A stretch of 64,000 nt of DNA, taken from the NCBI GenBank assembly GCA_029222685.1, contig JARHVB010000010.1:124001-188000 (forward strand), given 5' to 3'. A program made the translations under genes and the position numbers. Origin of the DNA: Terripilifer ovatus (GTDB taxonomy: Bacteria > Pseudomonadota > Alphaproteobacteria > Rhizobiales > Beijerinckiaceae). Position 1 is the first letter of the stretch; each line of letters opens with the position of its first letter. Under the pieces are notes generated by a model. That model searched no databases and was not told the origin of the DNA. It worked only from the letters and a program-made list of their open reading frames with translations. Below are positions 24,723 through 32,449 of the stretch, piece after piece.

Positions 24723-25727
24723 CTATCTCATCTTCATGCCGACCAGCTTGGCGATCGCCGTCACCTGATCGATCTGCTTCTTGATCGAGGCTTCGAATTC
24801 CTTGGCGCCGCCGGGGTTGACCGCCTGTCCGGTGGCGACCAGCTTTTCGGAGATGGCCGGATCCTTGGTGACCTCGACAACGTCGGCGCCGATGCGTTCG
24901 CGCAGTTCCTGCGACATGATCTTGGGACCGAGCAGGCCGACAAGCCCTTCGACTTCGAGCGACGGCACGCCGGCCTCCGCGACGGTCGGCAGGTTAGGGA
25001 CGCCGACGAACCGGTCATGCCCGTTCACGGCCAGCGGGATCACCCCGCCGCCCAGAACGCCCGGCTGCAGGATGGCGTAGGAGGCCATCATCATCTGCAG
25101 GCGGTTGACGGAAAGATCGGCCACGCCCTGGACGATGTCCCGATACGGCACTTTCGTCACGGTAATTCCCTCGGCTTTGGCGAAGCCGTCGAAGACCAGT
25201 TCGGTGATGCCGGGGACCAGCGCGACATTGAATTTGCCGGGTTCGGCCTTCATGCGCGCGACCATCTCCTTGAGAGTCTTGATACCTGAGTCTTTCGACA
25301 CGCCGACGCCAAGGATCGTGTTTGAGACGCGGGCGATCGGCAGCAGGTCGCGCGTGAAGTCATACGGCAGCTTCTCGTACTGGAATGGATGCACCGTGAA
25401 CGATCCCGTCGAGGCGAACATGAGGACGTGATCGTCGTTGGCGCTCATGAAGGCGCTGATCGCGACCAGGCCATCGCCGCCCGGCCGGTTTTCGATGACG
25501 ACGGGTTTGCCCCATTTGTTCTGCAGGCGTTCCGCGACAAGCCGGGCGCCGATATCGGCACCGGCGCCGGCGCCGAACGGAATAATGAATTTGACGACGC
25601 GCGTGGGCCAGGCCGGAGTATTTGCGGGCGCCTGCGCCAGGGCTGGCGCCCAGGTTCCGGCGAAAAGCCCCATCATGCCGAGGGCGCCTGCTATTGCTCG
25701 TCGTGAAATAGTGGTGATTGCGGACAC
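24723..25727 (-). CDS. Bug/TctC-type periplasmic binding protein (tripartite tricarboxylate transporter)
   Basis: Binding protein of 334 residues. GTG at 25727 is chosen because GGGGGGAAA precedes it and a twin-arginine-like signal follows (SRRAIAGALGMMG ... APALAQ). The mature part has the Bug hallmarks: VKFIIPFGAGAGAD, VVIENRPGGDGL, DFTRDLLPIARV and FNVALVPG. Family members bind carboxylates such as citrate, terephthalate or nicotinate. No TctA or TctB membrane partner is close. A strong terminator ends it 22 bases downstream. It may serve uptake or sensing for the aromatic genes nearby. Confidence 0.88.
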   Translation of the reverse strand: MSAITTISRRAIAGALGMMGLFAGTWAPALAQAPANTPAWPTRVVKFIIPFGAGAGADIGARLVAERLQNKWGKPVVIENRPGGDGLVAISAFMSANDDHVLMFASTGSFTVHPFQYEKLPYDFTRDLLPIARVSNTILGVGVSKDSGIKTLKEMVARMKAEPGKFNVALVPGITELVFDGFAKAEGITVTKVPYRDIVQGVADLSVNRLQMMMASYAILQPGVLGGGVIPLAVNGHDRFVGVPNLPTVAEAGVPSLEVEGLVGLLGPKIMSQELRERIGADVVEVTKDPAISEKLVATGQAVNPGGAKEFEASIKKQIDQVTAIAKLVGMKMR

Positions 25728-26171
25728 TGGTTTCCCCCCGTTTGTCGGTTCGCTCTGGTCGCGATGTTTCACACCGGTGAACCGTTCGTCAATCGCATCT
25801 GAAGCGCCGGGTCCGCCGGAATTGTCCAGCGCGACGGTCGAGGTCTAGGCGCGTCAAGGGGGGCTATCGGGCAGGATCCCGCAGCGCAGCATCACGAACA
25901 GCAAAAGCCCATGACGCAAAAGTGACCGCAGGCAGCGGCCCAATCAATTATAATGATTTCAATGTTTCTCGTCGCGGCTGTCTTGACTGTCCCGTTTGCC
26001 TGTCCCAGGTTGCGACATCCCGTCGCGCAAGGCATGTGACAACAGATTTGGCAAAGTTTTGCAAAGTTTTGCAAAGTTTTTGAATGAGTCCCGGCAGATG
26101 CCGGCGATCCTTTGGACGCCGATAAGAATGAAGGGCGTGGCTCCCCGCCAAGCGCCTCGAAGGGGGAAAGT
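25728..26171. other. Divergent promoter region with tandem repeat
   Basis: About 440 bases between the leftward binding protein gene and the rightward oxidoreductase operon. It is AT-richer than the flanks, includes a TATAAT (near 25951) and three tandem decamers at 26051-26080. No gene or RNA recognised. Confidence 0.45.
26051..26080. repeat. Three tandem 10-base repeats GCAAAGTTTT
   Basis: Three perfect copies in a row, one helical turn each, 92 bases before the first gene of the 2-oxoacid oxidoreductase operon. A partial fourth copy (TTTGGCAAAG) overlaps the left edge. One-turn phasing suits a cooperative regulator site, but slippage of simple sequence is equally possible. Confidence 0.6.
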
Positions 26172-27959
26172 GTGAAGCCCACCGATATTTCGGATCCAGC
26201 TTACTTCCACAAGGTCGTCGATTGCCAATGGGCCTGTCCCGCCCATACGCCGGTCCCCGAATACATCCGGCTGATCGCCGCGGGCCGCTATTCCGACGCC
26301 TATATGATCAACTGGAAGTCGAACGTCTTTCCCGGCATCCTCGGCCGTACTTGCGACCGCCCCTGCGAGCCCGCCTGCCGGCGTGGCCGGGTCGAGAAAG
26401 AGCCGGTGGCGATCTGCCGTCTCAAGCGCGTCACCGCTGATTACAAGGACGACGTCACGCCGCTGATGCCGAAGCCGGCGGCGCAGAAGAACGGCAAGCG
26501 CATCGCCTGCATCGGCGCGGGGCCGGCTTCGCTGACGGTCGCGCGCGACCTCGCGCCGCTCGGCTATGAGGTCACGGTGTTTGACCAGGACCCCAAGGCC
26601 GGCGGGTTCATGCGCACGCAGATTCCAAAGTTCCGCCTGCCCGAGACAGTGATCGACGAGGAGGTCGGCTATGTGCTCGATCTCGGTGTAAAGTTCCGCC
26701 ACCAGAAGATCGACAGCCTCAAGTCGATCATGAGCAAGGGCTATGACGCGGTCTTCGTCGGCACCGGCGCGCCGCGTGGCCGCGATCTCGATTGCCCCGG
26801 CCGCAAGGAAGCCGCTGCCAATATTCACATCGGCATCGACTGGCTGGCGAGCGTGTCGTTCGGCCATATCGACAAGATCGGCAAACGGGTTGTCGTGCTC
26901 GGCGGCGGCAATACGGCGATGGACTGCTGCCGCTCGTCGCGCCGTCTCGGCGGCGAGGACGTCAAGGTCGTCGTCCGCTCCGGCTTCGACGAGATGAAGG
27001 CCTCGCCGTGGGAGAAGGAGGACGCGATGCACGAGGGCATCCCGATCCTCAACTATCTCGTGCCGAAGGAATTCACCCATGACAACGGCAAGCTCACCGG
27101 CGTCGTGTTCGAGAAGGTGAAGGCGGTTCGTGATGAAAAGGGCCGCCGCGATCTGGTGCCGACCGGCGAACCCGACATGCTGATCGAATGCGACGACGTT
27201 TTGATGGCCGTCGGCCAGGAAAACTCCTTTCCCTGGATCGAAAAGGATGTCGGCATCGCGTTCGACCGCTGGGGCATGCCCAAGGTCGATCCGGTGACGT
27301 TCGAATCCACCGCCAAAGGCGTCTTCTTCGGCGGCGATTCAGCCTTTGGCCCCAAGAACATCATCACCGCCGTGGCGCATGGCCATGAGGCCGCCGTCTC
27401 CATCGACATGATGCTCAACGGCCAGGACATCAGGCAGCGGCCGTCGCCGCTGACCAATCTCGTCAGCCAGAAGATGGGCATCCACGAGTGGAGCTACGAT
27501 AATGGCGTCGCGCTCGATACGCGCTACAAGGTGCCGCTGGAAGACGCTGAGATCGCGCTGAAGGACATCCGCACGGAAGTCGAACTCGGCTTCGATGTGA
27601 AACTGGCCTTCGCCGAGGCACAGCGCTGCCTCAACTGCGATGCCGAGACGGTGTTTACCGACAAGCTCTGCATCGAATGCGACGCCTGCGTCGACATCTG
27701 TCCGATGGACTGCATCACCTTCACCGAGAACGGCGAAGAAGGCGATCTGCGTATGCGCCTCAATGCGCCGGCCCACGACACATCGCAGGATCTCTACGTC
27801 TCGGGCGAGTTGAAGACGAAGCGCATCATGGTGAAGGACGAGGATCTGTGCCTGCACTGTGGTTTGTGCGCAGAACGCTGTCCGACCGGCGCATGGGACA
27901 TGCAGAAATTCTACCTTGAAATGACTCATGCGGGGGCGGCATGCCGATCCAAAGCATAA
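26172..27959 (+). CDS. FAD-dependent NAD(P)H oxidoreductase fused to a 2[4Fe-4S] ferredoxin domain
   Basis: Electron-transfer protein of 595 residues. Domain order: a Cys-rich N-terminal iron-sulfur domain (CQWACPAHTPV, GRTCDRPCEPACRRG) like that of GltD and PreT, an FAD site (CIGAGPASLT near residue 115), an NAD(P) site (VVVLGGGNTAMDC), and a C-terminal 2[4Fe-4S] domain (CIECDACVDICPMDC, CLHCGLCAERCPTGA). It should pass electrons between NAD(P)H and the KorAB enzyme encoded next. A related three-subunit 2-oxoglutarate:NADP oxidoreductase is known from Azoarcus evansii. GTG at 26172 is favoured (GGGGGAAAG upstream); TTG at 26112 would add 20 residues. It overlaps korA by 19 bases. Confidence 0.88.
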   Translation: MKPTDISDPAYFHKVVDCQWACPAHTPVPEYIRLIAAGRYSDAYMINWKSNVFPGILGRTCDRPCEPACRRGRVEKEPVAICRLKRVTADYKDDVTPLMPKPAAQKNGKRIACIGAGPASLTVARDLAPLGYEVTVFDQDPKAGGFMRTQIPKFRLPETVIDEEVGYVLDLGVKFRHQKIDSLKSIMSKGYDAVFVGTGAPRGRDLDCPGRKEAAANIHIGIDWLASVSFGHIDKIGKRVVVLGGGNTAMDCCRSSRRLGGEDVKVVVRSGFDEMKASPWEKEDAMHEGIPILNYLVPKEFTHDNGKLTGVVFEKVKAVRDEKGRRDLVPTGEPDMLIECDDVLMAVGQENSFPWIEKDVGIAFDRWGMPKVDPVTFESTAKGVFFGGDSAFGPKNIITAVAHGHEAAVSIDMMLNGQDIRQRPSPLTNLVSQKMGIHEWSYDNGVALDTRYKVPLEDAEIALKDIRTEVELGFDVKLAFAEAQRCLNCDAETVFTDKLCIECDACVDICPMDCITFTENGEEGDLRMRLNAPAHDTSQDLYVSGELKTKRIMVKDEDLCLHCGLCAERCPTGAWDMQKFYLEMTHAGAACRSKA

Positions 27960-29764
27960 ACGATTTCGTCGTCAGGTTCGCCAACGTCAACGGGTCCGGA
28001 TCAGCCAGCGCCAACCAGCTCTTCGCCAGGTCGATCATTCGGATGGGCGTGCCGGTGACGCCGCGCAACATCTTCCCGTCGAACATCCAGGGCCTGCCGA
28101 CCTGGTATGAGGTGCGGGTCAGCGAGGCCGGCAATCTCGGCGCGCGCGGCGGCACCGATCTCCTGGTGGCGATGAACCCGCAGACCTGGCAGGACGATGT
28201 CGCGGCCATCGAGCCCGGCGGTTATATCTTCTACGATTCCTCGCGCTCGATCCCGAAATCGCAGTTCCGCGACGACGTCACCATTCTCGGCGTGCCGCTG
28301 ACGGAAATCTGCAACAAGCGCTATACCGACCCTCGCCAGCGCCAACTGTTCAAGAACATCATCTATGTCGGTGCGCTTGCGGCGCTGCTCGACATCGACA
28401 TCAAGGTCGTCGAACAGCTCATCGGCGAACAGTTCAAGGGCAAGGACAAGCTGATCGCGCCGAACCTCGAAGCGCTGCATATGGGCCGCGACTATGCCGT
28501 GCAGAATTTCGAGTGTCCGATCGGTCTGCGCGTGTGTCACGCCGACAATATCGGCGACCGGATTTTCGTCGAGGGCAATACGGCGGCGGCGCTCGGCGCC
28601 GTCTATGGCGGCGCCACCGTCTGCGCCTGGTATCCGATCACGCCGTCCACATCGCTGGCTGAGGCCTTCATGGCCTATTGCCAGCGCCTGCGGGTCGACA
28701 AGGAAACCGGCCAGAACAAGTTCGCCATCGTCCAGGCCGAAGACGAACTCGCCTCCATCGGCATGGTCGTGGGTGCCGGCTGGAACGGCGCACGCGCCTT
28801 CACGGCCACGTCCGGCCCCGGCATCTCGTTGATGCAGGAATTTCTCGGCCTGGCCTATTTTGCCGAAATCCCGGCTGTCGTCTTCGACGTGCAGCGTGGC
28901 GGGCCCTCGACCGGTATTCCCACCCGCACCCAGCAGTCGGATATTCTCTCCTGCGCCTATGCTTCGCACGGCGACACCAAGCATGTGCTGCTGTTTCCTG
29001 AAGACCCGTATGAGGCGTTCGAGTTCGGCGCGCAGGCGTTCGATCTCGCCGACCGGCTGCAGACGCCGATCTTCGTCATGCTCGATCTCGACATCGGCTC
29101 CAATCACCGCCTCTGCGCGCCCTTCACCTGGGACGACAACCGCAGGCTCGATCGCGGCAAGGTGATGACGGCAGCCGAACTCGAGGCTGGCAAGGAATTC
29201 GGCCGCTATCTCGATGTCGACGGCGACGGCATTCCCTATCGCACCTATCCCGGCACCCATCCCAGGCGCGGCGCTTATTTCACCCGCGGCACGACGAAGG
29301 ACCGCTACGCACGCTATTCGGAAGAGGGCGCCGACTATGTCGACAACATGGAACGGCTGGCGAAGAAATTCGAAACCGCGAAGAGCCTCGTGCCTGGGCC
29401 CGTGCTGAAAAGCGCCTCGCGCAAGACTGATCTTGGCGTCATCTATTTCGGCTCGACCGCGCCAGCCATGCATGAAGCAGCGGATATGCTGGCCGCCAAG
29501 GGCGTGCATCTCGATCTCCTGCGCGTACGCGGCTTCCCGTTCTCGAGCGAGGTGACCGATTTCATCGCCGAGCACGAGCGCGTCTTCGTCGTCGAGCAGA
29601 ACAAGGACGCGCAATTGCGCACTTTGTTGATGGTCGAATGCGGCATCGACCCGGCGCAACTGATGCCGATCCTCCATTACGACGGCAATCCGATCACGGC
29701 GCGCTTCGTCACCAAGGCGATCGGCGATGCCGTCAACCAGATCCAGGAAAGGGCGATCCCGTGA
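27941..29764 (+). CDS. korA: 2-oxoacid:acceptor oxidoreductase, fused gamma-alpha subunit (KorA type)
   Basis: Subunit of 607 residues. Residues 1-190 are the gamma domain (VNGSGSASANQLFARS, GARGGTDLLVAMN), and the alpha pyrimidine-binding domain begins near residue 210 (GNTAAALGAVYGG, YPITPSTSLAEAF). A domain with FGSTAPAMHEA and FVVEQNKDAQL ends the protein. Fused gamma-alpha subunits of this size are typical of 2-oxoglutarate:ferredoxin oxidoreductase, which decarboxylates 2-oxoglutarate to succinyl-CoA. It overlaps both neighbours (19 bases upstream, GTGA downstream), so the three genes form a tight operon. Substrate preference cannot be read with certainty. Confidence 0.9.
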   Translation: MPIQSINDFVVRFANVNGSGSASANQLFARSIIRMGVPVTPRNIFPSNIQGLPTWYEVRVSEAGNLGARGGTDLLVAMNPQTWQDDVAAIEPGGYIFYDSSRSIPKSQFRDDVTILGVPLTEICNKRYTDPRQRQLFKNIIYVGALAALLDIDIKVVEQLIGEQFKGKDKLIAPNLEALHMGRDYAVQNFECPIGLRVCHADNIGDRIFVEGNTAAALGAVYGGATVCAWYPITPSTSLAEAFMAYCQRLRVDKETGQNKFAIVQAEDELASIGMVVGAGWNGARAFTATSGPGISLMQEFLGLAYFAEIPAVVFDVQRGGPSTGIPTRTQQSDILSCAYASHGDTKHVLLFPEDPYEAFEFGAQAFDLADRLQTPIFVMLDLDIGSNHRLCAPFTWDDNRRLDRGKVMTAAELEAGKEFGRYLDVDGDGIPYRTYPGTHPRRGAYFTRGTTKDRYARYSEEGADYVDNMERLAKKFETAKSLVPGPVLKSASRKTDLGVIYFGSTAPAMHEAADMLAAKGVHLDLLRVRGFPFSSEVTDFIAEHERVFVVEQNKDAQLRTLLMVECGIDPAQLMPILHYDGNPITARFVTKAIGDAVNQIQERAIP

Positions 29765-30816
29765 CCTATCTGCCCAAGCCGAAATTCCATCATCCCGATA
29801 TCGAGACCAACGAGCTCGGCTTCACCCATCGCGACTATGAAGGACCGATCTCGACCTTGTGCGCCGGCTGCGGCCACGATTCGATTTCCGGCGCCATCAT
29901 CAGGGCCTGTTTCGAGCTGAGCATCGAGCCGCACCGGGTGGCGAAACTCTCCGGCATAGGCTGTTCGTCGAAGACGCCGACCTATTTTCTCGGCCAATCG
30001 CATGGCTTCAACACCGTGCACGGGCGCATGCCCTCGGTGCTGACCGGCGCCAACATGGCCAACCGCGATCTGCTCTATCTCGGCGTCTCCGGCGACGGTG
30101 ACAGCGCCTCGATCGGCTTCGGCCAGTTCGCCCATGCCATCCGGCGCGGCGTCAACATGGTCTATATCGTCGAGAACAACGGCGTCTACGGCCTGACCAA
30201 GGGCCAGTTCTCGGCGACTTCCGACAAGGGCTCGAAGAGCAAGAAGGGCGTCGCCAACCGGGATACGCCGATCGACCTCGTCGCCATGGCGCTGCAGCTT
30301 GGCGCCACCTTCGTGGCGCGTTCCTTCTCCGGCGACAAGGGCCAGCTCGTGCCGCTGATCAAGGCCGCCATCGAGCACAAGGGCGCTGCCTTCATCGACT
30401 GCATCTCGCCCTGCGTCGCCTTCAACAATCACGAAGGCTCGACCAAGAGCTTCGATTATGTGCGCGCCCATAATGCGGCGCTCAACTCGCTCGATTTCAT
30501 CACCGGCCGCGCGCCGATCACCGCCGACTATGCGCCGGGCTCGGTCGAGGATGTGAAGCTGCACGACGGCACCACCATCAAGCTGCACAAGCTCGCCGAA
30601 GACCACGACGTACGCGACAAGGGCGCGGCGATCAGCGCCCTGCATCGCATCCAGGCGCGCGGGGAGATTGCCACGGGGCTGGTGTATCTGGACAGCGATC
30701 CCGACGACCTCCATGCCAATCTCAACACGATTGCAAGGCCGCTGAACACGCTGAACGACGCGGATATTGTTCCCGGCGTTGCGGCACTGGCGAAGATCAA
30801 TGCGGCGCTGAGGTAG
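29761..30816 (+). CDS. korB: 2-oxoacid:acceptor oxidoreductase, beta (TPP) subunit (KorB type)
   Basis: TPP-binding subunit of 351 residues. Four Cys ligands of a [4Fe-4S] cluster are visible: Cys34 and Cys37 (CAGCGHD), Cys68 (GIGCSS) and Cys218 (ISPCVAF). The TPP motif runs from GDGDSASIG to ENNGVYGLTKGQ. It forms the catalytic core with KorA and passes electrons to the flavoprotein encoded first. GTG at 29761 overlaps the korA stop (GTGA), and the resulting N-terminus (MTYLPKPKFHHPD) is normal for KorB. No terminator with a U-tract is evident; a repeat-like element follows. Confidence 0.92.
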   Translation: MTYLPKPKFHHPDIETNELGFTHRDYEGPISTLCAGCGHDSISGAIIRACFELSIEPHRVAKLSGIGCSSKTPTYFLGQSHGFNTVHGRMPSVLTGANMANRDLLYLGVSGDGDSASIGFGQFAHAIRRGVNMVYIVENNGVYGLTKGQFSATSDKGSKSKKGVANRDTPIDLVAMALQLGATFVARSFSGDKGQLVPLIKAAIEHKGAAFIDCISPCVAFNNHEGSTKSFDYVRAHNAALNSLDFITGRAPITADYAPGSVEDVKLHDGTTIKLHKLAEDHDVRDKGAAISALHRIQARGEIATGLVYLDSDPDDLHANLNTIARPLNTLNDADIVPGVAALAKINAALR

Positions 30817-30854
30817 CGGCTGACGCCCTTGCCGGAGCGAGCCACAGCCTTGGT

Positions 30855-30945
30855 GTCATTCCCGCCAAGCGAAGCGCAGAGCGGGAATCCAGAGGCAACC
30901 TGGTCCACCTTGGCCGCTCGCGCCTGGCGGCGCGTCGGGAATGAC
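30855..30945. repeat. REP/RPE-like interspersed palindromic element
   Basis: GTCATTCCC at 30855-30863 pairs with GGGAATGAC at 30937-30945, and an inner ATTCCCG (30858) pairs with CGGGAAT near 30882-30888. GTCATTCCCGC ... GCGGGAATCCAGA elements are common intergenic repeats in alphaproteobacteria. It fills the gap between the convergent korB and hydrolase genes. Only one copy lies in this window. Confidence 0.5.
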
Positions 30946-30981
30946 AGAACTGCGGCCACGGTCGCAAAGGGCGTACCTCGC

Positions 30982-32295
30982 CTAAAATCGCGCATTGATC
31001 CACTTCGCCGCATAATCGAACAAATTCTTCCGCGTATTCGAATACTGCCCCTTCACGGTTTCGCAGGCCGTGCAAGGCGCGAAGGAATGCACGGCGCCCT
31101 CGATCACCACATAATCCTTGTCAGTAGCCTTTGAAGCATCGAATGTCGTCTCATTGTCGCGGATGAAATTGGCCGCACCCATGGCCGCATACATCTGCGG
31201 CACCGAAATGGATTGAACCGCGCAGACGGTCGAGTTGTTGGTGGTGCAATGGTCGATCCCGCCGAGCGAATTGGTAGACCGCACCGCATTGGCGCTCAGA
31301 AATGAATCAATGCTGTAGATCTTCGTGCCGGTGTTGAAGGCGCGGTTGGTCTCGCGGGTTTTGGGGTCGGGAGCGGCAACCGAGGCGATTATCCTGGTTT
31401 CGATCGTGCCGTCATTGCGCAACAGCTTCTCCGGCCGCGATGTGCTCATGATACTGGCGATCTTCGTGTCGAGCACATGCAGCGAGCCGGTGCCGCCCGG
31501 TCCGCCGACCGGATTGCCGGCCATGGGCACCACCAGAATATCGTTATCGGGATAGAGATACCTGCCCTGCGCCATCTGCGCCTTGATGGCGAGCGCCTTG
31601 TCGACCAGCCGATTCATGCGCGCCGATTGGGCGGCGAAATAGCGCTTCTGGAAATCCTCGGAATAGGTTGATTGCCCGTTCGGGTTGTAGCCGTTCTTCG
31701 GATCGAACGGATCAAGCGTCGGATCGATCTTTGCAGTCGCTTCGTCGACGACCGAACCATTGAAGCCGCGCAGCACCGTCATCGGATAGCCCGGATGCGC
31801 ATCGGCAAACACAATGCCGTCCGCCTTGGGCAGATCGGCAAGTTCGCCGCCGCATTTGGTCAGCCGCTGCGGCTCCTGGCAGAAGGCGACGCCGTTCTCT
31901 GCAACCGCCTGATAGAAAGCCATCGTCGGCGCGCCGCCGCTATGGCCGAACAGAAGCACCTTGGTGATGCCCGGCTGCCGCTTCAGGAACTCCACGCCGG
32001 CTTTGACGTCTAGCGCCGTCTGCTCCCAAACCACGCGCACTTCATTGTTGTCGAAGCGCGAGTTCATGCACAGAACCGTGAAGCCGCGTTTGGAGAATTC
32101 CGTGCAGGCGGGATGCGAGAGATAGTTGACAGTGCGATGCATGACGATGATGCCGACATGCGGTACGGGGCCCTGGTCGGGCTTGTAAAGCACGCCCTTT
32201 GCAGGTCCGAGCGGGATGTAGGTGGGGTTGCTCTGCGCGAGCGAGATCTGGCTTGAAGCGATGAGTGCCAGAAGAGCGATGAAGATTGACTGCAA
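30982..32295 (-). CDS. Secreted alpha/beta hydrolase
   Basis: Probable periplasmic hydrolase of 437 residues. TTG at 32295 is taken as start because GGAGG lies four bases before it and a clean signal peptide follows (QSIFIALLALIASSQISLAQ). The nucleophile elbow is GHSGGAP, the oxyanion region HRTVNYLSH, and a late His is in GAVHSFAPC. Several Cys pairs (CQEPQRLTKC, CTTNNSTVC, CTAC) suggest disulfides, fitting export. Substrate unknown; the family includes feruloyl-esterase-like and dienelactone-hydrolase-like enzymes. Convergent with korB. Confidence 0.8.
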   Translation of the reverse strand: MQSIFIALLALIASSQISLAQSNPTYIPLGPAKGVLYKPDQGPVPHVGIIVMHRTVNYLSHPACTEFSKRGFTVLCMNSRFDNNEVRVVWEQTALDVKAGVEFLKRQPGITKVLLFGHSGGAPTMAFYQAVAENGVAFCQEPQRLTKCGGELADLPKADGIVFADAHPGYPMTVLRGFNGSVVDEATAKIDPTLDPFDPKNGYNPNGQSTYSEDFQKRYFAAQSARMNRLVDKALAIKAQMAQGRYLYPDNDILVVPMAGNPVGGPGGTGSLHVLDTKIASIMSTSRPEKLLRNDGTIETRIIASVAAPDPKTRETNRAFNTGTKIYSIDSFLSANAVRSTNSLGGIDHCTTNNSTVCAVQSISVPQMYAAMGAANFIRDNETTFDASKATDKDYVVIEGAVHSFAPCTACETVKGQYSNTRKNLFDYAAKWINARF

Positions 32296-32449
32296 GTTTC
32301 CTCCAATATTGTGGCGGCGCGATTTATGCTCCTTTGATTGAGGCCATCGTGCTCTGTTTTGAAGTTGCATTCAAGAGAGATGCTGCCCACCCTCATCCAA
32401 CCCTTGCGCAGCAGAGGTCGGATGAGGGAGGCTGCTTCAACTTCTACCA

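Noticed and set aside
28001..29677. 558-codon frame antisense to korA
   Set aside because: Shadow frame inside a clearly conserved gene.
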